DNA from: Planctomycetota bacterium
GTDB taxonomy: Bacteria > Planctomycetota > Phycisphaerae > Phycisphaerales > SM1A02
Length of the DNA stretch: 64,000 bases
Direction of reading: 5' to 3'
Assembly (NCBI GenBank): GCA_016872835.1
Contig: VGYX01000007.1
Span: 73,184-137,183, forward strand
Both the position numbers and the translations under genes were made by a program. Numbering within the stretch: the stretch's first letter is position 1; every line of letters begins with the position of its first letter. This document shows, piece after piece, positions 56,229-64,000 of the stretch. The notes under the pieces were generated by a model. That model was not told the origin of the DNA, ran no database searches, and saw only the letters and a program-made list of their open reading frames with translations.

Positions 56229-57266
56229 ATGCATCTCGTCGACCTTCGCTCCGACACCGTCACACGCCCCACGGCCGCCATGTGGGATGCCATGCGCCGC
56301 GCACCGCTTGGCGATGACGTGCTCGGCGACGAGCCCACGGTCACCGAGCTCGAGCGTCGGCTCGCGGCGATGCTTGCCAAGGAGGCCGCCCTCTTCGTGC
56401 CCAGCGGAACCATGGCGAATCAGCTCGCCATCCGGTGCCACTGCGAGTCCGGCGACGAGATCGTCGCGCACCGCGACAGTCACATCATCCATTACGAGAC
56501 CGGTGCGCCTGCGGCGCTTTCTGGATGCATGATCCATCCGCTCGACGGCGAGAGTGGCCTCTTCACGCCTGAAGCCGTGCTCGCCTCGCGACGCAGTCGC
56601 GCGACCTACGCACCTCGGCCCAGCCTGCTTGTCGTCGAGAACACGCACAATCGCGGAGGAGGAACCATCTGGTCGTTGGAGCGTTTCCATGCCGTCGCCC
56701 ATGCCGCGCGATCGCTCGAGATGCGCGTGCATGTCGACGGCGCACGACTCTGGAACGCGTGCGTCGCCGCGGGCTACGCACCGGCGGAGTTCGCCCGGCA
56801 TGCTGACACGGTCAGCGTGTGCTTCTCGAAGGGCCTCGGTTGCCCGGTCGGCAGTGCGCTTGCGGGTCCTGCCGACGTGATCGATCGCGCACGCCGCTTC
56901 CGAAAAATGTTCGGTGGCGGAATGCGCCAGAGTGGCCTGCTGGCGGCAGCGGCGCTCCACGCGCTTGATCACCATGTCGATCGAATCGCCGAAGACCATC
57001 GCCATGCCATCCGACTCGCGACCGGTGCTTCGACCTGTCGGGGCATCTCGCTCGCCATCGCGCCCGACCACACCCCCACCAACATGGTCTTCCTGCACAT
57101 CGATCCGACGATCTGCACTGCCCAGGAGCTGTCCGACCGGATCGCGCGTCAGGGCGTGCATGCCCTCGCTCTCGATCCCCAGCGCCTTCGGCTCGTCACG
57201 CATCTGGACATCACGACCGCAGGCATCGACCATGCCGTCGAGGCGATCCGATCCGCGCTCGGCTGA
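56229..57266 (+). CDS. ltaE: Low-specificity L-threonine aldolase
   Basis: This PLP enzyme cleaves threonine or allo-threonine to glycine and acetaldehyde. The 345-residue protein has LRSDTVTRPT at the start, GDDVLGDEPTV, FVPSGTMANQLA, HVDGARLWNA, and CFSKGLGCPVGS with the PLP lysine at 201. TACCTT (56215-56220) lies 8 nt before the ATG. There is no signal peptide and the gene appears to stand alone. Confidence 0.93.
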   Translation: MHLVDLRSDTVTRPTAAMWDAMRRAPLGDDVLGDEPTVTELERRLAAMLAKEAALFVPSGTMANQLAIRCHCESGDEIVAHRDSHIIHYETGAPAALSGCMIHPLDGESGLFTPEAVLASRRSRATYAPRPSLLVVENTHNRGGGTIWSLERFHAVAHAARSLEMRVHVDGARLWNACVAAGYAPAEFARHADTVSVCFSKGLGCPVGSALAGPADVIDRARRFRKMFGGGMRQSGLLAAAALHALDHHVDRIAEDHRHAIRLATGASTCRGISLAIAPDHTPTNMVFLHIDPTICTAQELSDRIARQGVHALALDPQRLRLVTHLDITTAGIDHAVEAIRSALG

Positions 57267-57375
57267 GCGCGGGGGCGTGAGGCAGATTTTCTCGGACTTC
57301 GGCCGGACAAATCTTTGCCTTCCTCTGAACCTGCCTTTGGATTGCCGCCGACCGGAGTCACAATGCGGTGAGTTG

Positions 57376-60231
57376 ATGCGCAGGCTCATCACGAAGAGTG
57401 GCTCGTTGCTCTCCGTCGCGTTGGCGTCGACGTTGTGCTCCACCGCCTGGGCGAACGATCCGACATGCTGCTGCACGGCGCACGTCACACCATCCTGCAG
57501 CGACGCCGCGTGCTCAGCGAAGGTCTGCGCCATCGATCCATACTGCTGCAACACCCGGTGGGACGCGATCTGCGCGACGAAAGCGGCGCAACTGTGCGGC
57601 GCCGCAGCCCCCTACTGCATCGACTCGAACCAGGACAACACCCCGGACATCTGCGCCGCCGGCGGCGGAGGCGGCGGAACGGGCGGCGCCGACTGCGACA
57701 ACGACGGTCAACCGGACACGCTTCGCAACGGCCCCGCAGGCAAGAGTTCATGGAGCGGCCCCACGAACGGCTTCCATTTCTTCGAACCCGAGCAGAACTG
57801 GACGCTCGGTCGTCCAGGCGCGCTGACGTTCGCGGAAGTCGCCGTTCCCTACACGCAGTACTACAACGCGCTGCAGATCAAAACGGACTGCGACAACGCC
57901 GTCCGATCCCTCGAGGTCACCGACGGCGGCACGTCGAACCTGCACGACCTGACGTTCGACCTGAACATGCGGACCCTGCGCTTCGCGGGGCCGGCTGCGC
58001 ACTCGGTGCTGGTCACGCCGAACTCCTTCGACACGCTTCGCCTCGAGTTCCGCAACGGTTCGATCGACGGCACCAGCAATCCGTTCTCCATCACCAGCAC
58101 CGGAGCGCTGCAGCTGACCTTCGGCAACATCGACCTCCAGAGCGATTCGTTCTCCTGGAAGACGACCTCAAGCTGGACCGCCGATCCGATCCTGCTGGTG
58201 GACTCGGATTTCAAGATCAGAAGCTGGGACTGGCCGAAGAATGCGGCAGGTGACGATCTCTTCGCCTACCTACGACTCTCGAAGAGCCGGCTGCTCTTCC
58301 AAGGTCAATCCCCCACCTTCACGGTCCCGGATCAGGCGTGGATCAGCGTCTACTCGAACACGACCTACGACTACAGCGAGATCACGGGAACCGGCGGCGT
58401 CAAGATGATCACCGAGCCCGGCTCGTTGATCACACTGGACGGTACGCTGACGGTTGACTCCCTCGCCATCGACGGCGCACTGCAGATCCGTCCGCACTGC
58501 CTCACGCTCGCAGAGGGCTGCCGCCCCAGCAGGCTCGGCGCGCAGGAATTCAGCTGCGGCGTGAACTCCAAGGCGTCGATCACCTGCAGCGTGGATCTCT
58601 CGGGCAACTCAGGCACCACGCCGTTCGGCTCGGCCGTGATCTCCGCCTCGGTGGAGGCCGATGTCGGCGGCATCCTGAACATCAACGACATGTCCAACGG
58701 CGAGCCGGTCCTCGAGGGCTACGCCGTGCCGCTCATCTGGGCCGCGAACTTCCTGCCGGGTGGATCGAACTTCGATGTCGTCCGCATGCTCGGCGCGGGC
58801 CTGTCCGGCGGCCTCTATGTGACCACGACCGAATCCGCGGGCACGATCTCGCTCGAGGTCCGTCGCGGCTTGCAGGTTGCCGCCGCGCCCGTCGCCAACG
58901 CTTCCATTCCGCAGGCTCCGGTGAAGAGCGTCATGCTTGACGACGGTTTGATCAGCGGCATCCAACGAATCGCCTCGGTCACCAACGGTGGCCAGAATTT
59001 CTCCTTAATCCGTGTCGACAAGCTGGATCCACAGTTCGGATTCTTGCAGGAGTGGGTGACCTACGGCCCCGCCGATCCGACTGATCTCGATGTCGGCGAC
59101 ATCGACGGCGACAGCAAGGTGGACATCGTCGTGAGCTTCGGCAGCCCTGGAAAGGTGATCGCCTACAAGCAGGTCGCCAACAACGGCGTGCCCTCCTTCG
59201 TCACCCTCTGGCAGAACCAGCTCGAGGCAGGTCGCCGCGCTGAGTGTGTCGCCATCCTTCCACCCGACGGCCCTCGCGCCTCGCTCCTCCCGACTGGAGC
59301 CACCACCGCCACCGGCACCTCGAAGAACGGCTCCGGAAGCATCACCACCGTCAGCTCGACCGGCACCACCACCGGCACCGCCGAGACCGCCGCAGTGCCG
59401 CGTACGGTCCGCGGCACCGACATCGACAACGACGAGGACACTGATGTGGTGGCAGGTGGCGGTTCCGACGCCGCCGAACTGCTCCCCTCGGGTCCCGCAG
59501 GATTCATCCAGGTCATCCAGCGTGATGTCACCGGCGGATTCTCGTCGCGTCCCGCGATTCCCACGGCTGGCGTCCCGAACTCGATCGCGATCGGCGATCT
59601 CGACGGCGACGGATATCCCGATGTGGCGGCGAGCTGCGACGGCATCTCCGGCTCGTTCCCCAACGGAGCCCGGCCCACAGGCATCGTCCTGCGCGGCGCG
59701 CCCGTGACCGGCCCGGGTTCGCGCCCGTCCCTGCTCCGCAATCCGTGCCCGGTCGACGTGGGAGGCCTCTCCGCACAAGGCAAGGGCGTCTCGATCCTCG
59801 ACGGCGATGGCGACGGCAACCCGGATCTGGCGCTCGCCTGGGAGAGCAACGACTTCCAGACTCCCTCGGGCGGAGCCGCGATCTTCCCGATCCGAGATCC
59901 GCGACCGACCGGCGGCCTCTCGATCGCCACCCCCGCGCAGTTCGTGACCGGTCCCGTCCTGCAGATGATCCCGGCTGGCCGCGCTGGCCTGATCACCTTC
60001 ACGCAGTCGACGCAGAACCTCACTGGCGGTGTCGATGTCGACCAGACCGAATTCGGAGCGGCGGCCATCGCGGGCGACCTCGATGGCGATGGTCTCGTCG
60101 GCCCCTCGGACATCTCCATCCTGCTGCTCGAGTTCGGTGCATGCACCAGTTCGAACTGCCCCGCCGATCTCGACGGCACGGGCTTCGTGGACAACGCCGA
60201 CATCTCGCTGCTGCTGCTCTTGTTCGACTGA
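57376..60231 (+). CDS. Exported Cys-rich/VCBS-repeat protein with dockerin-like tail
   Basis: A 951-residue protein. After a signal peptide (ending STAWAND), residues ~29-75 are a Cys-rich module (PTCCCTAHV, CSDAACSAKVC, CCNTRWDAICATKAAQLC) with 13-14 cysteines. A Gly-rich spacer (GGGGGGTGG) and a Ca-loop follow. The middle is beta-rich, and the later part holds FG-GAP/VCBS-like calcium repeats (DVGDIDGDSKVDIV, AIGDLDGDGYPDVA, ILDGDGDGNPDLAL). The final loops are DLDGDGLVGPSD and DLDGTGFVDNAD. VCBS repeats often build a surface propeller. GACAAAT (57306-57312) and TTGGAT-n16-CACAAT upstream may form the promoter. Confidence 0.85.
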   Translation: MRRLITKSGSLLSVALASTLCSTAWANDPTCCCTAHVTPSCSDAACSAKVCAIDPYCCNTRWDAICATKAAQLCGAAAPYCIDSNQDNTPDICAAGGGGGGTGGADCDNDGQPDTLRNGPAGKSSWSGPTNGFHFFEPEQNWTLGRPGALTFAEVAVPYTQYYNALQIKTDCDNAVRSLEVTDGGTSNLHDLTFDLNMRTLRFAGPAAHSVLVTPNSFDTLRLEFRNGSIDGTSNPFSITSTGALQLTFGNIDLQSDSFSWKTTSSWTADPILLVDSDFKIRSWDWPKNAAGDDLFAYLRLSKSRLLFQGQSPTFTVPDQAWISVYSNTTYDYSEITGTGGVKMITEPGSLITLDGTLTVDSLAIDGALQIRPHCLTLAEGCRPSRLGAQEFSCGVNSKASITCSVDLSGNSGTTPFGSAVISASVEADVGGILNINDMSNGEPVLEGYAVPLIWAANFLPGGSNFDVVRMLGAGLSGGLYVTTTESAGTISLEVRRGLQVAAAPVANASIPQAPVKSVMLDDGLISGIQRIASVTNGGQNFSLIRVDKLDPQFGFLQEWVTYGPADPTDLDVGDIDGDSKVDIVVSFGSPGKVIAYKQVANNGVPSFVTLWQNQLEAGRRAECVAILPPDGPRASLLPTGATTATGTSKNGSGSITTVSSTGTTTGTAETAAVPRTVRGTDIDNDEDTDVVAGGGSDAAELLPSGPAGFIQVIQRDVTGGFSSRPAIPTAGVPNSIAIGDLDGDGYPDVAASCDGISGSFPNGARPTGIVLRGAPVTGPGSRPSLLRNPCPVDVGGLSAQGKGVSILDGDGDGNPDLALAWESNDFQTPSGGAAIFPIRDPRPTGGLSIATPAQFVTGPVLQMIPAGRAGLITFTQSTQNLTGGVDVDQTEFGAAAIAGDLDGDGLVGPSDISILLLEFGACTSSNCPADLDGTGFVDNADISLLLLLFD

Positions 60232-60330
60232 CGCGCCGGGCGAGGCGTGGGTTCTGGACCGTGCCTGACCCAACGCACGCCCCGGGCCCGTCACGAGACC
60301 GGCACGCTCAGCCGGGCTACCCTCATCGCC

Positions 60331-61464
60331 ATGCTCATGGATCCTCGTGTCTGCCGCCTCGCGGACCTGCTCGTGAACCATTCCGTCCGCACCGGCAAGG
60401 GCGATCACGTGCTGATCGAGACCTTCGACTGCCCTGACTTCGTCGCGGCCGCGCTGGTCGAGGAAGTCCAGAAGGCCGGCGGCCACGCGCACGTCGCCCA
60501 GCGCAGTTCGCGTGTGATGCGTGCCCTGAACCTCGGCGGCGAGGACGCGCTGCGCGCCTGGGGCGAGTACGACCGCGAGCGCATGAAGCGCATGCAGTGC
60601 TACATCGGCGTGCGCGGTGCGGACAACGCCAGCGAGATGAGCGGCATGCCCGAGGCGCAGATGAAGTCGGTCGGACGCCTCTACAACAAGCCCGTGCACT
60701 TCGACCAGCGCGTGAACCACACCCGCTGGTGCGTGCTGCGCTGGCCAAACGCCAGCATGGCGCAGCTTGCCCAGACCTCGACCGAGTCCTTCGAGGACTT
60801 CTACTTCCGCGTGTGCACGCTTGACTACGCCCGCATGACCAAGGCCGCCATGCCGCTGGTGGAGCGCATGAAGCGCACCGATCAGGTGCACATCAAGGGC
60901 CCGGGGTCCACCGACCTTCGCTTCAGCATCAAGGGCATCGGCGTGGTGCCCTGCTGCGGCGACCGCAACATCCCGGACGGCGAGGTCTTCACCGCGCCGG
61001 TGCGCGACAGCGTGGAGGGCGTGCTGCAGTACAACACGCCTACGCTGCACAACGGCAACACCTTCACGAACATCCGCCTGGAGTTCAAGAGGGGCAGGAT
61101 CGTGAAGTGCGACTGCGAAGGCGGCGACCGCAAGCTCCTCGAGAGCATCTTCGACACCGACGAGGGCGCACGCCACATCGGCGAGTTCGCCATCGGATTC
61201 CACCCGCACATCCGCGAGGCGATGAAGGACATCCTGTTCGACGAGAAGATCGCCGGCAGCTTCCACTTCACGCCCGGTCGCTGCTACGAGGAGACCGAGA
61301 ACGGCAACCGCAGCGAGATCCACTGGGATCTGGTGTGCATCCAGCGCGCCGAGCACGGCGGTGGCACCATCGCCTTCGACGGCGAGGTGATCCGCAAGGA
61401 CGGCCTTTTCGTGGTGAAGGACCTCGAAGGGCTGAATCCCGACAAGCTCGGCGCGCTCTCGTGA
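60331..61464 (+). CDS. M29-family aminopeptidase-like protein
   Basis: A 377-residue protein resembles thermophilic metalloaminopeptidases AmpS/PepS (family M29). Landmarks are ADLLVNHSVRTGKGDHVLIE at the N-terminus, NIPDGEVFTAPVRDSVEG (the metal-ligand Glu loop), HIGEFAIGFHPHIREAM, and SEIHWDLVCIQ with His and Asp ligands. Members remove N-terminal residues using two Co or Zn ions. The HxxLG-like segment between the last two reads FHFTPGRCYEE, slightly different from the usual form. TACCCT (60318-60323) lies 7 nt before the ATG. It is cytosolic. Confidence 0.87.
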   Translation: MLMDPRVCRLADLLVNHSVRTGKGDHVLIETFDCPDFVAAALVEEVQKAGGHAHVAQRSSRVMRALNLGGEDALRAWGEYDRERMKRMQCYIGVRGADNASEMSGMPEAQMKSVGRLYNKPVHFDQRVNHTRWCVLRWPNASMAQLAQTSTESFEDFYFRVCTLDYARMTKAAMPLVERMKRTDQVHIKGPGSTDLRFSIKGIGVVPCCGDRNIPDGEVFTAPVRDSVEGVLQYNTPTLHNGNTFTNIRLEFKRGRIVKCDCEGGDRKLLESIFDTDEGARHIGEFAIGFHPHIREAMKDILFDEKIAGSFHFTPGRCYEETENGNRSEIHWDLVCIQRAEHGGGTIAFDGEVIRKDGLFVVKDLEGLNPDKLGALS

Positions 61465-61465
61465 A

Positions 61466-61735
61466 TCAACGCGGGGGCTGCGGCTGACCCGCAGGCTTGG
61501 GCCTCGGCGAAGGTGCCGTTCCCTGATCGATCGTGTCCTGGATCGCCTGGTTGTAGGCCTCCGCCTGCTTCTGCACGTCCTCGGCGCGATCCATCAACTG
61601 CCCGGGAAGACTGGTGCGCCCACCACCGGGTGACTGCCCTCCAGCCGCGTGCGGAGGAGGTGCCGTCGGGCTTCGATCGCACGCCGCGAACGTCAGCGCA
61701 CCAAGCGCAAGCGCAAGGTGTCGTGAACTCAACAC
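61466..61735 (-). CDS. Small lipoprotein
   Basis: An 89-residue protein with a GTG start has lipobox TFAAC. The rest is Pro/Gly/Gln-rich with one helical stretch (MDRAEDVQKQAEAYNQAIQD). No function is recognised. It begins 1 nt after the FKBP gene stop and is probably cotranscribed; its own stop lies 1 bp from the convergent aminopeptidase gene. Confidence 0.7.
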   Translation of the reverse strand: MLSSRHLALALGALTFAACDRSPTAPPPHAAGGQSPGGGRTSLPGQLMDRAEDVQKQAEAYNQAIQDTIDQGTAPSPRPKPAGQPQPPR

Positions 61736-61736
61736 G

Positions 61737-62654
61737 TCAGTTCCCGGCCGGCTTCTGTGTCGGCTGCGAGGTCGGCATCGGCGGCACCGGCGCGGCCGGA
61801 GGCGCCATGTCGGCGTCCAGCAGCTCCACGTCGAAGATCAGCGTGGCCTTGGGCGGAATGGTCGGCGGGCGGCCCTGCTCACCGTAGGCCATCGCGTACG
61901 GGATCACAAGCTTGCGCTTCTCGCCCACCTTCATCGCCTGCACGCCCTGTGTCCAGCCCTTGATCACGCGGTTCAATCGGAACTCGACAGGCTTGCCCGT
62001 CTTGGTGCTTGAATCGAACATGCGGCCATCGACCAGATAGCCGGAGTAGTTCACCTTCACCATCGAATCGGCACTCTTCGGGATCGCGCCGGTGCCTTCC
62101 TGCATCACGATCCACTGCAGTCCACCGGCCTCGCCCTGCAGCGGCACCTCGGTCGGCTCGCCCGGGAAGCGCTGCTGCACCTCGTCCGAGATCACCTCGC
62201 CGCTCATCGCGTTCACGGTGACCATGTGCGCCTTGCCCTCCGAAAGCACCAGCACGCTCCACACCGGCGGCTCTGCCATCGGATCGCTCGTCATCATGCC
62301 CACGCGACCGGACACCTTGGCGGTGGCCGCCTTGGCCGCGTCCGTCGCACCGATCTTCGCGGCCTTCACCTCGGCGCTCTGACCATCCACGATCGCGCGG
62401 CGAGGCGAGCCATCCGCGACCATCGCCTCGTAGACCCACTTGCCGTCCTGCTGGATCAGCCGGATCGCGCTCACCTTGCCGCCGCTCTTCTCCGCCTCGG
62501 CCGCGGCGCCCGCCGCGTCGACCTTCAGGCCCTCGATCGTCTTCTGGAGCTCCACGGGATCCGGCGGAAGCGTGGTGAAGTCGTCACCGGACGGCGTCGA
62601 GGCCTGGGCAAGCGCTGCGAGTGAGAGGACGGCGAGACGGGCTGCGATGCGCAT
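61737..62654 (-). CDS. Exported FKBP-type peptidyl-prolyl isomerase
   Basis: A 305-residue protein has a signal peptide ([13 protein letters not shown]). A ~150-residue N-terminal part contains beta-rich PepSY-like elements ([26 protein letters not shown]). One FKBP domain at ~185-290 follows ([47 protein letters not shown]). It ends in a Pro-rich tail. It should fold proteins in the periplasm. AAGGAG lies before the ATG; TACGAT (62694-62699, minus strand) would give a ~39-nt leader. Confidence 0.9.
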   Translation of the reverse strand: MRIAARLAVLSLAALAQASTPSGDDFTTLPPDPVELQKTIEGLKVDAAGAAAEAEKSGGKVSAIRLIQQDGKWVYEAMVADGSPRRAIVDGQSAEVKAAKIGATDAAKAATAKVSGRVGMMTSDPMAEPPVWSVLVLSEGKAHMVTVNAMSGEVISDEVQQRFPGEPTEVPLQGEAGGLQWIVMQEGTGAIPKSADSMVKVNYSGYLVDGRMFDSSTKTGKPVEFRLNRVIKGWTQGVQAMKVGEKRKLVIPYAMAYGEQGRPPTIPPKATLIFDVELLDADMAPPAAPVPPMPTSQPTQKPAGN

Positions 62655-62716
62655 GGGCTTCTCCTTGCTGGGCACTGGATCGGTGCAGAGATCCATCGTA
62701 ACGCCGAAGACGTGCC

Positions 62717-63172
62717 TCAGCGACCCTGCGTGGCCTCGATCGACAGCACCTTGTCCAGACGACGTCGATGCCGCGGCTCGCCCGTGAACTTCGCGGCCAG
62801 GAAGGCCCGCATCATCTCCTCGGCCACGGCCACGCCGATCACCCGGCCGCCAAGCACCAGCACGTTCATGTCGTCGTGCTCCACCCCCTGGTGCGCGCTG
62901 TAGTGGTCCATGCAGTTGCCGGCCCGGACACCCTTCACCTTGTTCGCGGCCACGCTGGCGCCGATGCCGCTGCCGCAGAACAGCAGACCTCGCTCCGCCT
63001 TGCCGCCCACGATCGCCTGACCAAGCGCCAACGCGAAGTCGGGGTAGTCGTCGTTCGGATCGTCCGAGTGCGCGCCCAGATCGATCACCTCATGGCCCAG
63101 CTTCACCACGATCGGCTTGAGCGCCTCCTTCAGTGGAAGGCCCGCATGATCGCTTGCCATGGCGATCCTCAC
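62717..63172 (-). CDS. rpiB: Ribose 5-phosphate isomerase B
   Basis: RpiB interconverts ribose 5-phosphate and ribulose 5-phosphate. The 151-residue protein shows [35 protein letters not shown] with the catalytic Cys, and [21 protein letters not shown]. The start is GTG at 63172, overlapping the transketolase stop as GTGA, so both enzymes of the non-oxidative pentose phosphate pathway are translated together. Confidence 0.94.
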   Translation of the reverse strand: MRIAMASDHAGLPLKEALKPIVVKLGHEVIDLGAHSDDPNDDYPDFALALGQAIVGGKAERGLLFCGSGIGASVAANKVKGVRAGNCMDHYSAHQGVEHDDMNVLVLGGRVIGVAVAEEMMRAFLAAKFTGEPRHRRRLDKVLSIEATQGR

Positions 63173-64000
63173 CGCGCACCGCCCTTGGCGACCTTCGCCA
63201 TGCTGGCCTTCACCGCCTCGACGACCTTGCCGGCCTCGAAGCCGAAGTGCTTCGCGACCACCTTGAAGGGCGCGCTGGCGCCGAAGCTGCGCATGCAGAC
63301 CGTCGTTCCGTCGAGGCCCACCCAGCGACCCCAGCCGAAGTCCGCGGCCATCTCCACCGCGGTGCGCGCGCGCACCGCGGTCGGCAGCACCTGCTCACGG
63401 TACGACTCGTCCTGACGCTCGAACAGCTCCCAGCACGGCATGCTGACCACGCGCACACGCACGCCTTCCTTCGCAAGAAGCGCCTGCGCCTCCAGCGCCA
63501 GGTGAATCTCGCTGCCCGTCGCGATCACGATCGCCTGCGGCGCGCCGCCCTCGGCTTCGCTCAGCACGTAGGCACCGCGCGCACAGCCCGCAGCCGCTCC
63601 GAACTTCGCGCGATCCAGCGTCGGCAGATCCTGCCGCGACAGGGCCATGATCGACGGGCCATGGAAGGTCATCGCCGCGCGATAGCACTCCACCACCTCG
63701 TTCGCGTCGCCGGGGCGGAACACGCACACGCCGGGCAGCGCGCGCATGCCGGGTATCTGTTCGATCGGCTGGTGCGTCGGACCGTCCTCGCCCACGCCGA
63801 TCGAGTCGTGCGTGAAGATGTACATCACGGGCAACTCCATGATGCTGCTCAGACGGATCGAACCGCGCATGTAGTCGCTGAAGATCAGGAAGCCGCTGCC
63901 GTAGGCGCGCAGCCCGCTCAGCGCGAGTCCGTTCACCACGGCGCCCATCGCGTGCTCGCGGATGCCGAAGTGCAGGTTGCGCCCCGTGGGCGTCTCTCCC
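63169..64000 (-). CDS. tkt: Transketolase, 3' part only
   Basis: The frame stays open to the window edge, so only the C-terminal ~277 residues are present. [19 protein letters not shown] at the edge and [22 protein letters not shown] are the transketolase pyrimidine-domain motifs, including the catalytic Glu of REH. The C-terminal domain has [13 protein letters not shown]. Transketolase moves two-carbon units between sugar phosphates using thiamine diphosphate. It is directly upstream of rpiB with a 4-nt overlap. Confidence 0.95.
   Translation of the reverse strand, partial: GETPTGRNLHFGIREHAMGAVVNGLALSGLRAYGSGFLIFSDYMRGSIRLSSIMELPVMYIFTHDSIGVGEDGPTHQPIEQIPGMRALPGVCVFRPGDANEVVECYRAAMTFHGPSIMALSRQDLPTLDRAKFGAAAGCARGAYVLSEAEGGAPQAIVIATGSEIHLALEAQALLAKEGVRVRVVSMPCWELFERQDESYREQVLPTAVRARTAVEMAADFGWGRWVGLDGTTVCMRSFGASAPFKVVAKHFGFEAGKVVEAVKASMAKVAKGGAR

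Noticed and set aside
59005-61356. A ~780-codon minus-strand frame across the VCBS-dockerin and aminopeptidase genes
   Set aside because: It spans two genes that are well supported on the other strand and shows only low-complexity Ala/Val/His/Asp content.

Overview
The window reads as a chromosomal segment from a high-GC Planctomycetota bacterium, most likely class Phycisphaerae. Four large exported proteins end in the short dockerin-like calcium-repeat pairs (DLDGDG..VDxxD) common in that group. Other signs are a Cys-rich 'CCNTRWD' exported domain, a pseudopilin with a C-terminal H-x12-DG motif, an LptD-like outer-membrane protein and the futalosine-pathway enzyme MqnE. Lineage is inferred from protein style only; no rRNA gene is present. 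No phage, insertion sequence or CRISPR array is visible, and gene density is high on both strands.

Layout. 1-2.5 kb: two convergent cyclophilins and an exported protein. 2.5-2.7 kb: tRNA-Cys with a strong terminator. 2.7-5.8 kb: exported RCC1-repeat and endonuclease/exonuclease/phosphatase-type proteins with dockerin-like tails. 5.9-9.4 kb: a catalytic and a non-catalytic M16 peptidase in one operon. 9.5-15.4 kb: mqnE, murJ, a lipoprotein, a flavin oxidoreductase and a ParA-type ATPase. 15.5-19.8 kb: a nadC-birA operon running into exported proteins of unknown function. 19.9-29.2 kb: HIT protein, gdhA, two family-9-type carbohydrate-binding lipoproteins, ppdK, pabB, a PilZ/YcgR-like protein and a lipoprotein. 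29.2-30.9 kb: a lectin/beta-helix/dockerin gene broken by a one-base frameshift. 31-39 kb: DUF2314 protein, a tiny self-contained transcription unit, an exported protein, leuS and folC. 39-52.8 kb: LOG-family protein, a pseudopilin-membrane protein-hrpB cluster, ribH-nusB-ftsY, a UbiA-family enzyme, an LptD-like protein, and ruvB, lemA, EVE and LON-domain genes. 52.8-64 kb: a large triple-domain fusion, threonine aldolase, a fourth dockerin protein, an M29 aminopeptidase, FKBP, rpiB and the end of a transketolase gene.

The most striking regularity concerns promoters. For 25 of about 55 genes a TAnnnT box lies 6-11 nt (mostly 6-8) before the start codon and no Shine-Dalgarno is present, which places the transcription start at or next to the initiation codon. 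Genes with longer 5' leaders, such as the first M16 gene, ppdK, lemA and the FKBP gene, keep a GGAG-like site. Leaderless mRNA therefore looks like a main expression mode here, and the boxes helped choose several ATG, GTG and TTG starts below.

The most unusual protein is the 832-residue fusion at 52851-55349. It joins an MptE/Maf-like (DUF115) domain, a cytidylyltransferase-like domain, and a radical-SAM/SPASM-like domain that has lost the cysteines of both iron-sulfur sites.
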